Source: Bacillota bacterium (GTDB lineage: Bacteria > Bacillota > Clostridia > Oscillospirales > Ruminococcaceae). From it: 64,000 nt of DNA. Under the pieces are notes generated by a model that searched no databases, had not been told where the DNA came from, and worked only from the letters and a program-made list of their open reading frames with translations. Shown here one piece after another: positions 58,032-64,000 of the stretch (position 1 is its first letter; each line of letters begins with the position of its first letter). The stretch covers positions 20,226 through 84,225 of the forward strand of contig JAEWLW010000072.1 in assembly GCA_023457355.1 (NCBI GenBank), read 5' to 3'. The position numbers and the translations under genes were made by a program.

Positions 58032-58915
58032 AGATTTCTGAAATTTGCCACAAAAAGCCCCTGACCTTTTCGCTTGAGATATTCCCGCCCAAGCGCGACC
58101 GCCCGGTTGAAAGCCTTTACGCCACGATGGACCGCCTGTCGGCGCTAAAGCCCGATTACATCAGCGTCACCTATGGCGCAGGCGGCTCTCAGGCACAGCA
58201 GCAGGTCACCTGTGAACTGGTGTCACACATCCAGAACAACTGCGGCATCACGCCGCTGGCCCATCTGACCTGCATCAATTCCAACCGTGACCAGGTGGAT
58301 GCCATGCTGGACATGCTGGCAGGCGAAAAAATTGAAAATATTCTGGCGCTGCGCGGCGACCGCGTGCCGGAGGCGGAACCCTCGCGCCATTTTTGGCACG
58401 CCACCGATTTAATTGCCCACATCAGCGCGCGGGGCGGGTTCGATATCGCCGCCGCCTGTTACCCCGAAGGACACCCCGACAGCGACAGCGCCGAGCAGGA
58501 TATCCAATATCTCAAGCAAAAGGTGGCGCTGGGTGCCACGCATCTTGTTTCGCAGCTGTTTTTTGACAATGCAGATTTTTTGCGTATGCTGGAGCTTTGC
58601 GACAGGGAAAACATCAAAGTGCCGATTCAGGCCGGCATCATGCCGGTTGTCAACGCCAGGCAGATTGAGCGCATGGTGTCGTTGTGCGGTGCCAAGCTGC
58701 CGCCAAAATTCGCAAAGATCATGGCGCGTTACGGCGACAACCCGCAGGCCCTGTTTGACGCCGGGCTTTGCTATGCGACCGAGCAGATTATTGATCTGTT
58801 TGCCAGCGGCATTTCGGGTGTGCACCTTTACACTATGAACAACCCCGTCATCGCTGAGACCATCCATAAGAGCATTGCAAATATTCTGGCCTCCGCCAAT
58901 GGTGAGACGCTGTGA
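58028..58915 (+). CDS. metF: Methylenetetrahydrofolate reductase
   Basis: A 295-residue TIM-barrel flavoprotein that reduces 5,10-methylene-THF to 5-methyl-THF, the methyl donor for MetH. Motifs: FSLEIFPPKRD with the catalytic Glu, YISVTYGAGGSQ, LAHLTCINSNRDQV, ILALRGDRVPE, VSQLFFDNADF and PIQAGIMPV. The length is typical of bacterial MetF without a regulatory domain. It overlaps both neighbours by 4 nt, so metF, the activation protein and metH form a tight module. Confidence 0.96.
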   Translation: MKISEICHKKPLTFSLEIFPPKRDRPVESLYATMDRLSALKPDYISVTYGAGGSQAQQQVTCELVSHIQNNCGITPLAHLTCINSNRDQVDAMLDMLAGEKIENILALRGDRVPEAEPSRHFWHATDLIAHISARGGFDIAAACYPEGHPDSDSAEQDIQYLKQKVALGATHLVSQLFFDNADFLRMLELCDRENIKVPIQAGIMPVVNARQIERMVSLCGAKLPPKFAKIMARYGDNPQALFDAGLCYATEQIIDLFASGISGVHLYTMNNPVIAETIHKSIANILASANGETL

Positions 58916-59595
58916 GACTGCCGCTTGCCCGCCCGCTGGTCATTGACCGAAGCGAGGCGCTGCGCTATATGAAAAGCCGCGAGGATGCCTCGATTAGAGA
59001 CGATTTAACCGCGGCCGCCGATAAAATTCTGGCGCTTGCCGCGCCCGCAGCGGCGGCGGTTGTGCTGCCGCTCTGCCGGCAGGCGGACCGTCAGCCGGTC
59101 TGTGGCGGGCTGATGCTGCCGGGAAAGGCCATCGCTCGGCATCTAAAGGACTGTGACCGATGCATGCTTTTAGCCGTAACGCTCGGCTTTGCGGTGGACC
59201 GGCACATCTCCGCCGCGGGGCAGACCAATCCTTATCAGGCGCTGCTGCTCGACGCATGCGCCACCACGGCTATCGAAGATCTGGCCGACCACGCCACCGA
59301 ACGGGGCCGTGAGCTGCTGCTGCCAGAGCCGCACGGTGTGACCTTCCGCTTTTCGCCGGGCTATGGCGACCTGCCGCTTGCGTTGCAGCCAAAGCTGCTA
59401 GACTTGCTGGATGCCCGCCGCCTGCTGGGGCTGACCGTTGGCCGTTCACTGCTGCTTTCACCCATCAAGTCGGTGACGGCCATCATCGGCATAAAAAATG
59501 ACAGTGGCACCAGTTTGCCGCCCGCCGCCCCGGGCTGCGCGTCCTGTGCCATGGCAGAGCAGTGCGCTTACAGTAAATCCAAAACGAAAGGCTGA
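58912..59595 (+). CDS. MetH activation-domain protein
   Basis: A 227-residue stand-alone version of the C-terminal SAM-binding reactivation domain of cobalamin-dependent methionine synthase. RFSPGYGDLPLALQPKLLDLLDARRLLGLTV and SLLLSPIKSVTAIIGI match the MetH activation domain (RxSPGY and the P-x-KSVS region); CASCAMAEQCAY at the C-terminus adds a Cys cluster common in clostridial versions. It should bring SAM and an electron donor to MetH when cobalamin becomes oxidised to Co(II). The start is GTG, overlapping the metF stop (GTGA); metH starts 4 nt after the stop. Confidence 0.9.
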   Translation: MRLPLARPLVIDRSEALRYMKSREDASIRDDLTAAADKILALAAPAAAAVVLPLCRQADRQPVCGGLMLPGKAIARHLKDCDRCMLLAVTLGFAVDRHISAAGQTNPYQALLLDACATTAIEDLADHATERGRELLLPEPHGVTFRFSPGYGDLPLALQPKLLDLLDARRLLGLTVGRSLLLSPIKSVTAIIGIKNDSGTSLPPAAPGCASCAMAEQCAYSKSKTKG

Positions 59596-59599
59596 TATC

Positions 59600-61993
59600 A
59601 TGAAACGCTTTTTAGAGGCGCTTAACAAAAAAATCATCTTCACCGACGGCGCCATGGGCACCATGCTGCAACGTTCGGGACTTAACCCGGGCGAAAATCC
59701 GTCGCTGCTTTGCATCACTGCGCCCGAGGTCATTGAGGATATCCACGCCGCCTACTTCAAAGCGGGAAGCCATATCGTTTTTACCAACACCTTTTCGGCC
59801 AGCGCCCCAAAGCTTGAGGGCACAGGCTATACCGTTGAAGATGTTGTTTTTGCCGCAGCGGCCTGCGCAAAGCGCGCCGCCGCCCCTTATGACGGCATGG
59901 TGGCGCTCGATATCGGCCCGCTGGGCGAGCTGCTTGAGCCGCTGGGCACCATGCCCTTTGAGCGCGCTGTAGCACTTTTTGCCGAACAAATCAGGGCGGG
60001 TGTCGAGGCCGGTGTCGACCTGATCGCCATCGAAACCATGATGGATGTGTACGAAGCTAAGGCTGCGCTGCTGGCTGCCAAAGAGTGCAGTGACCTGCCC
60101 GTGATGGTCACCATGACCTTTGAGGCGGGCGGCAGAACCTTTACCGGCTGCGATATCCCTTCCATGGCGCTGACACTGGAAGGGCACGGGGCTGATGTCA
60201 TCGGCGTCAATTGCTCGGTGGGCCCGCTGCAGCTGGGCGAGATCATCACCGAGCTGCGCCGCTGGACGCGGCTGCCCATCGCCGCCAAACCAAACGCCGG
60301 ACTGCCCAACGCGGGCGGCGGTTACGATTTATCCGCCGAACAGTTTGCGGCGGGCATGCGCGCACTGATTGACTGCGGCGCGTCGGTTGTGGGCGGCTGC
60401 TGCGGCACCTCGCCCGAATATATTGTGGCACTCACCCACGCTACACGCGACAAAGCCCCGGCTGCACCGCCCAAAACCGTTCCCTGCGCCGCCTGTTCTT
60501 CCACCGCTTCGGTGCTGCTGGATGCGCCGATTATCGTTGGCGAACGCCTGAACCCGACCGGCAAAAAGCTTTTAAAGCAGGCGCTGACCGATTCGGACAT
60601 GGGGTATATTCTGCGTCAGGCCGTCGCCCAGCAGGAGGACGGCGCACAGGTTCTGGATGTCAATGTTGGCCTGCCCGGCATCGACGAGCCTGCCATGATG
60701 GCTAAGGTCGTCAAAGCCATCCAATCGGTCTGCCCGCTGCCGCTTCAAATCGATTCCTCCGACCCCGACGCCATTGAGGCCGGCTTGCGCGTCTATAACG
60801 GCCGCGCAATCGTCAACTCGGTCAACGGCAAGGATGAGGTGCTTGACCGCCTGTTGCCGGTGGTTAAAAAATACGGTGCGGCCGTCGTGGGCCTGACGCT
60901 GGATGAAAACGGCATCCCCGAAACTGCCGAGGGCCGCGTTGAGATTGCCAAAAAGATTGTTGCGCGCTGCGAGCAGGCAGGTATTCCGCACGGGGATGTG
61001 ATTATCGACTGCCTGACCATGACGGTAGGCGCCGACCAGCGCAACGCACAGATTACGCTGGAGGCAGTGCGTCGCGTGCATGCGTTGGGCATTAAAACAG
61101 CGCTGGGCGTCTCAAATGTGTCGTTTGGTCTGCCCCGGCGCGACCTTGTCAACCGCACATTTTTCACAATGGCATTGCAGGCCGGGCTGAACCTGTCAAT
61201 CATCAACCCCGCCGACGCCGGTATGATGGAGGCGCTCTCGGTTTTTCGCATGTTGTTCGGCTTTGACGCCAACGGCGAGGACTATATTCGGCGGTTTGCG
61301 CAGACAACGGCGCCGGTTGCAACTTTCGTCCCTGCCACTTCCGCCGCTTCCGCGCCGGAAAAAGGTGCGCAGAACGACGTTTCGGCGGCCATCTATGCGG
61401 GCTTGGAACAGCAGGCGGCACAGGCCGCGCGCGACCTGCTGGAATCGACAACGCCGGAGTCGCTGATTGCCGATATTCTGATCCCGGTGCTTGACAACGT
61501 GGGCAAGCGCTATGAAAACAACGAAATTTTTCTGCCGCAGCTCATCCGCTCGGCGGGCGCGGCCAAGGCCGCCTTTGACGTGGTGCGTGAGCGTATCGCA
61601 ACCACAAAAAGTGAACAGACCGACCGCGGCACCATTGTGCTGGCCACTGTTCAGGGCGACATTCATGACATAGGCAAGAATATTGTGCGCGCCGTGCTGG
61701 AAAACTACGGCTATCGCATTATCGACCTCGGGCGCGATGTGCCGCCCGCGGCGGTGGTTGACGCCGTTAAATCCGCCAAAGCCATGCTGTGCGGCCTTTC
61801 TGCTTTAATGACCACGACGCTGCCGGCTATGGAAGAAACCATCAAGCTGCTGCATGCGCAATGCCCCAACTGCCGTGTGGTGGTCGGCGGCGCAGTGCTC
61901 ACGGCGGATTACGCCGCCGCCATCGGCGCGCATTACTACGCCAAGGATGCTTCGGCCACCGTATCGGCCGCTAAAATTGTTTTTGGTATGTAA
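59600..61993 (+). CDS. metH: Cobalamin-dependent methionine synthase, lacking the activation domain
   Basis: A 797-residue enzyme transferring methyl from 5-methyl-THF via cobalamin to homocysteine. Domain 1 (about 1-290) is the zinc-dependent homocysteine-binding barrel: TDGAMGTMLQ, GVNCSVGP and GGCCGTSPEYI (zinc Cys). Domain 2 (about 320-570) is the pterin-binding barrel: VGERLNPTGKKL, LDVNVGLPG, LPLQIDSSDP. The C-terminal part holds the cobalamin cap and Rossmann domains, with DIHDIGKNI supplying the Co-coordinating His. The usual fourth domain is absent and replaced by the separate gene upstream. ATG 59600 is chosen as the conserved start. Confidence 0.96.
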   Translation: MKRFLEALNKKIIFTDGAMGTMLQRSGLNPGENPSLLCITAPEVIEDIHAAYFKAGSHIVFTNTFSASAPKLEGTGYTVEDVVFAAAACAKRAAAPYDGMVALDIGPLGELLEPLGTMPFERAVALFAEQIRAGVEAGVDLIAIETMMDVYEAKAALLAAKECSDLPVMVTMTFEAGGRTFTGCDIPSMALTLEGHGADVIGVNCSVGPLQLGEIITELRRWTRLPIAAKPNAGLPNAGGGYDLSAEQFAAGMRALIDCGASVVGGCCGTSPEYIVALTHATRDKAPAAPPKTVPCAACSSTASVLLDAPIIVGERLNPTGKKLLKQALTDSDMGYILRQAVAQQEDGAQVLDVNVGLPGIDEPAMMAKVVKAIQSVCPLPLQIDSSDPDAIEAGLRVYNGRAIVNSVNGKDEVLDRLLPVVKKYGAAVVGLTLDENGIPETAEGRVEIAKKIVARCEQAGIPHGDVIIDCLTMTVGADQRNAQITLEAVRRVHALGIKTALGVSNVSFGLPRRDLVNRTFFTMALQAGLNLSIINPADAGMMEALSVFRMLFGFDANGEDYIRRFAQTTAPVATFVPATSAASAPEKGAQNDVSAAIYAGLEQQAAQAARDLLESTTPESLIADILIPVLDNVGKRYENNEIFLPQLIRSAGAAKAAFDVVRERIATTKSEQTDRGTIVLATVQGDIHDIGKNIVRAVLENYGYRIIDLGRDVPPAAVVDAVKSAKAMLCGLSALMTTTLPAMEETIKLLHAQCPNCRVVVGGAVLTADYAAAIGAHYYAKDASATVSAAKIVFGM

Positions 61994-62194
61994 ATTTGCG
62001 CGTACCAAGTGCAGCATCTGGAGGGGCTTGTGCGCTTTTATTCAGAGGAATATCGAGGTCACAGATATTCGATGCAGGAAGCGCTGGATATTTCAGTGTT
62101 AACCGATGCCGCGAACATGCATAGAATTGATAGCTGTTTGTGAAGCCTGTTTTCAGGGCGTTTAATATTTCGCAATGTCCGTGTTTACTGGACA
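61994..62194. other. Gene-free region after metH
   Basis: No terminator or gene is clear in these 200 bp. A short open reading (RFYSEEYRGHRYSMQEALD...) around 62030-62142 may be a remnant but has no start signal. Confidence 0.4.
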
Positions 62195-62223
62195 TTGACT
62201 TTTTGATAATCATGATATATAAT
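62195..62223 (+). promoter_or_regulatory. tRNA-Ser promoter
   Basis: TTGACT (62195-62200), 17-bp spacer, TATAAT (62218-62223), 77 nt upstream of the tRNA. Confidence 0.75.
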
Positions 62224-62299
62224 AGCTAAGCATCGTTTAACACTGTTTTTACACACAGAATATTCGCTTTTTCACCGGGAAATCGGTTGAAAAATATAT

Positions 62300-62388
62300 G
62301 GAAGCGTATCGAAGTGGTCATAACGGCCCTGACTCGAAATCAGGTAGACGGCAACGTCTCGTGGGTTCGAATCCCACCGCTTCCGCCA
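62300..62388 (+). tRNA. tRNA-Ser (anticodon CGA)
   Basis: Acceptor stem GGAAGCG/CGCTTCC, anticodon stem CCTGA/TCAGG with loop CTCGAAA (anticodon CGA, codon UCG), a long variable arm (class II tRNA) AGACGGCAACGTCT and T-loop GTTCGAATC. Discriminator G and encoded CCA. It is followed by a phage-like tract with lower GC, so its 3' end is a possible integration site. Confidence 0.95.
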
Positions 62389-62403
62389 CGGGCTTTTGCC
62401 CAC

Positions 62404-62431
62404 AAAGAGGCTATCGAATGATGGCCTCTTT
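62404..62431 (+). terminator. tRNA-Ser terminator
   Basis: AAAGAGGC/GCCTCTTT stem, 12-nt loop, followed by AATTTT; it overlaps the 3' end of the small minus-strand gene. Confidence 0.65.
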
Positions 62432-62638
62432 AATTTTGATATGTATAAGGGCGCGGATTCGGCAATACGCCTTGTCCGCGTCCTCTGTGTTTACCGGCGA
62501 TATAGCAATCACTTCACAACCCGCATCCGGCGGGGAAATGCAAGCTTCCTCACATTCCCGCTGCGCCTTAATCAGAAGATTGATTGCGTCTTCGGAGGCC
62601 CTGAACATTCGCAGATACAGTTTTTTATAGTCTGGCAT
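62411..62638 (-). CDS. Small phage-type protein (75 aa), module 1
   Basis: Encodes MPDYKKLYLRMFRASEDAIN then LLIKAQRECEEACISPPD..., a helical soluble protein of a type often seen in clostridial phages and integrative elements; function unknown. GGAGGTG lies 7 nt before the ATG. It is divergent from an XRE regulator gene across two operator palindromes. A second, slightly shortened copy is at 62989-63156 and a 5' remnant at 63440-63482. Confidence 0.7.
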   Translation of the reverse strand: MPDYKKLYLRMFRASEDAINLLIKAQRECEEACISPPDAGCEVIAISPVNTEDADKAYCRIRALIHIKIKEAIIR

Positions 62639-62661
62639 TTACATTCACCTCCAATATATTT

Positions 62662-62703
62662 TATGCAATTTTCGCATAAAAATCAATATGCGATTACCGC
62701 ATA
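62662..62703. promoter_or_regulatory. Two tandem operator palindromes
   Basis: TATGCAATTTTCGCATA (62662-62678) and TATGCGATTACCGCATA (62687-62703) share TATGC...GCATA arms and are 25 bp apart centre to centre, between the divergent small gene and the XRE gene. They are most likely bound by that regulator. Confidence 0.65.
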
Positions 62704-62730
62704 ACCTACAATGTAAATGAGGTGATAATA

Positions 62731-62943
62731 TTGTACCAGCATATTAGGGACTTACGAGAAGACCAAGATTTAACTCAGCATCAACTGGCAGCATTTCTGA
62801 ACATCAATCAGGCAACCTATTGCCGGTATGAAAATGGAACATTGGATATTCCCAGTTCAACATTGATTAAATTAGCAAAATTCTATAAAACCAGTGTGGA
62901 TTATCTCCTGGGTTTGACTACCAACAAAACACCCTATAAATAA
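62731..62943 (+). CDS. XRE-family HTH regulator, module 1
   Basis: A 70-residue Cro/C1-type DNA-binding protein: RDLREDQDLTQHQLAAFLNI with the recognition helix QATYCRYENG, then a short dimerisation tail ending SVDYLLGLT, typical of phage-like repressors. It probably autoregulates through the two TATGC palindromes upstream. Start TTG 62731 is chosen because GAGGTGA lies 7 nt before it. Confidence 0.85.
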   Translation: MYQHIRDLREDQDLTQHQLAAFLNINQATYCRYENGTLDIPSSTLIKLAKFYKTSVDYLLGLTTNKTPYK

Positions 62944-62988
62944 TGATACGTTTTATATGAACATTTTAAAAATCACATGCGTTCGGCA

Positions 62989-63156
62989 TTATACCTCGCC
63001 CGTGCCCACTGTGTTTACCGGCGATATAGCAATCACTTCACAATCCGCATCCGGCAGGGAAATGCAAGCTTTCTCACATTCCCGCTGCGCCTCAATCAGA
63101 AGATTGATTGCGGAGGCCCTGAACATTCGCAGATACCGTTTTTTATAGTCTGGCAT
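62989..63156 (-). CDS. Second copy of the small phage-type protein, C-terminally altered (55 aa), module 2
   Basis: Nearly identical in DNA to 62411-62638 over about 170 bp, starting from the same ribosome binding site. A 6-nt in-frame deletion removes two residues (RASEDAIN becomes RASAIN), and after AISPVNT the sequence diverges and stops early. It may be expressed or a decaying duplicate. Confidence 0.55.
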   Translation of the reverse strand: MPDYKKRYLRMFRASAINLLIEAQRECEKACISLPDADCEVIAISPVNTVGTGEV

Positions 63157-63186
63157 TTACATTCACCTCCTACAATATAGTTACGG

Positions 63187-63393
63187 ATGAAGATACGAGA
63201 CATGTGCGAAGACCATGATCTTACACAACAGCAAATTGCAGAATACTTAATGTGCGATTAGTCCCTTTAGTCTAAATATGAGCGTGGAGAACGTGATGTG
63301 CCTTTGAACATTATGGTTAAGCTTGCGCAATTTTATAAGACTAGCATCGATTATCTGGTCGGGCTTACAGAGGATAAACAGCCCTATCGTTAA
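63187..63393 (+). pseudogene. XRE regulator with two in-frame TAG codons, module 2
   Basis: The reading frame is KIRDMCEDHDLTQQQIAEYL, MCD, stop, SL, stop, SKYERGERDVPLNIMVKLAQF, YKTSIDYLVGLTEDKQPYR. It is otherwise a complete XRE protein related to 62731-62943. Both stops are TAG, at positions 63259-63261 and 63268-63270, in the recognition helix. CAG-to-TAG and TAT/TAC-to-TAG changes would explain them. It lacks operator palindromes upstream. Confidence 0.8.
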
Positions 63394-63439
63394 ATCACAG
63401 CGGCATGGATCTCAGTTCTACACCGCTGCTTTTCTGTTG

Positions 63440-63482
63440 CCTGAACATTTGCAGATATAGTCCGGCATTTACATTCACCTCA
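63440..63482 (-). pseudogene. 5' remnant of the small phage-type gene, module 3
   Basis: Retains the ribosome-binding region and start GGCATTTACATTCACCT (reverse strand) and the codons for MPDY, then breaks off after a deletion. It is the third copy of the divergent arrangement. Confidence 0.6.
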
Positions 63483-63492
63483 AGTACACTTT

Positions 63493-63507
63493 AGAACAAT
63501 TTGTTCT
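63493..63507. promoter_or_regulatory. Palindromic operator of module 3
   Basis: AGAACA-ATT-TGTTCT, a 6-bp-arm dyad different from the TATGC operators of module 1, about 27 bp upstream of the third XRE gene. Confidence 0.55.
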
Positions 63508-63533
63508 TATTTATACTGATAACGGTGATAAAC

Positions 63534-63752
63534 ATGAAAAAGTACGAACACATCCGCAGCCTGCGTGAGGATGCGGATTTAACGCAGGAAAAACTGGGAA
63601 AATCCATAAACGTTCCCCAGCGGGCTTATGCTTATTATGAAAGTGGCCAGCGCATGATTCCGCCCCATGTTCTGTGTAATCTGGCAGATTTTTACGATGT
63701 CAGTGTCGACTATTTGCTTAGGCGCACCAACAGCAGGAAAACCAACCGATAA
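63534..63752 (+). CDS. XRE-family HTH regulator, module 3
   Basis: A 72-residue Cro/C1-type protein (IRSLREDADLTQEKLGKSIN, recognition helix QRAYAYYESGQ, SVDYLLRRT). The recognition helix differs from that of module 1, in line with its different operator. GGTGAT precedes the ATG. Followed by a 14-bp hairpin. Confidence 0.85.
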   Translation: MKKYEHIRSLREDADLTQEKLGKSINVPQRAYAYYESGQRMIPPHVLCNLADFYDVSVDYLLRRTNSRKTNR

Positions 63753-63763
63753 ACAAAAGCAAC

Positions 63764-63796
63764 ATCGCTGCATGGCGTTAACCGCCATGCAGCGAT
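63764..63796 (+). terminator. Perfect 14-bp hairpin after the third XRE gene
   Basis: ATCGCTGCATGGCG/CGCCATGCAGCGAT with a 5-nt loop. It has no U-tract. Confidence 0.5.
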
Positions 63797-63927
63797 GCAG
63801 TCTGTCGAAGAACCCTGATTACGCAGCGACGCAAACCGGGTTGCGGCTATATTTAAGCCTAAAAAAGGAGTAGCGGTAGTGTCAATAATTATGCGCAAAA
63901 AGGTTTGCAGTCTCTGAGAGAATGAAG

Positions 63928-64000
63928 TCATCCAGCAATGGAAACGTCTTCAACAGTCGCCTCCAGATGCTTCATATTCATGTACTTCTTATTGCCCCAC
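63928..64000 (-). CDS. 3' end of an unidentified gene (runs off the window)
   Basis: An open frame from the window edge ends WGNKKYMNMKHLEATVEDVS then IAG and a stop at 63928-63930. Only 23 residues are visible; it is not recognised. Its place next to the phage-like modules suggests a mobile-element gene, but this is a guess. Confidence 0.35.
   Translation of the reverse strand, partial: WGNKKYMNMKHLEATVEDVSIAG

Noticed and set aside
62030..62142. Remnant of a GGDEF or other signalling gene (RFYSEEYRGHRYS..., VLTDAANMHRID)
   Set aside because: Only about 35 codons, similarity is impressionistic and there is no start signal.
62395..63752. CRISPR array or other direct-repeat array
   Set aside because: The repetition is gene-sized (about 170 bp) and contains coding sequence; there are no short, regularly spaced repeats.

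Overview
The window looks like the chromosome of an anaerobic, endospore-forming Clostridia species, most like an Oscillospirales/Ruminococcaceae-type organism. Anaerobic life is shown by an oxygen-sensitive class III ribonucleotide reductase (nrdD/nrdG), a group B [FeFe] hydrogenase, many radical SAM or B12 enzymes and the absence of respiratory genes. Spore formation is shown by the germination protease gpr, spoIIP, a SpoIIQ-like M23 protein and a PdaA-like deacetylase. GC is moderately high in the core and falls after about 62.4 kb. Almost every gene is housekeeping in type, with strong AGGAGG-type ribosome binding sites and many 1-14 nt gene overlaps.

Layout: 0-10.5 kb holds methionine synthesis (metY), a degenerate D,D-carboxypeptidase, rRNA/ribosome methylation (prmA-rsmE), two polysaccharide deacetylases, a catalase-fold protein without catalytic residues and a SpoIIQ-like peptidase. 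11-15 kb holds a DUF1292 protein, an orphan 17-codon transcription unit and the nrdD - glycyl-radical domain - nrdG operon under two NrdR boxes. 15-22.7 kb holds an MFS carrier, an ArsR-regulated Zn/Cd ATPase with a His/Cys-rich tail, a degenerate P-type-ATPase-like membrane protein and rlmB. 23-29.6 kb holds an OGG glycosylase, carAB and greA. 30-35.4 kb holds ctpA, an EnvC/PcsB-like hydrolase, ftsX, ftsE and a PucR-type regulator, which together form the classical divisome hydrolase module. 35.7-46.7 kb holds metG-tatD, gdhA, cca, mrp, rpsT, gpr-spoIIP and small conserved proteins. 47-53.4 kb holds a split transketolase, a phosphohexomutase, malic enzyme and the hydrogenase (carbon and redox metabolism). 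54-62 kb is one long run lepA-hemW-chrB-like-cupin-metF-metH activation-metH, ending in B12-dependent methionine synthesis. 62.3-64 kb is a tRNA-Ser gene followed by an AT-richer, phage-like tract in which a divergent small-gene/XRE-regulator module is present three times in different states of decay.

No classical defence system, CRISPR array or prophage is visible. The most unusual content is: (i) three proteins that keep an enzyme fold but have lost its catalytic residues (DacF-like, catalase-like, P-type-ATPase-like); (ii) a class III ribonucleotide reductase whose glycyl-radical loop is encoded by its own overlapping 57-codon gene; (iii) two related families of intergenic mosaic elements (two copies each) that sit directly behind hairpins, carry different internal palindromes in each copy and in two of four cases are bracketed by exact direct repeats; (iv) an orphan microprotein transcription unit; (v) the triplicated regulator module next to tRNA-Ser.

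All functions are inferred by reading motifs from the sequence; no database search was possible.
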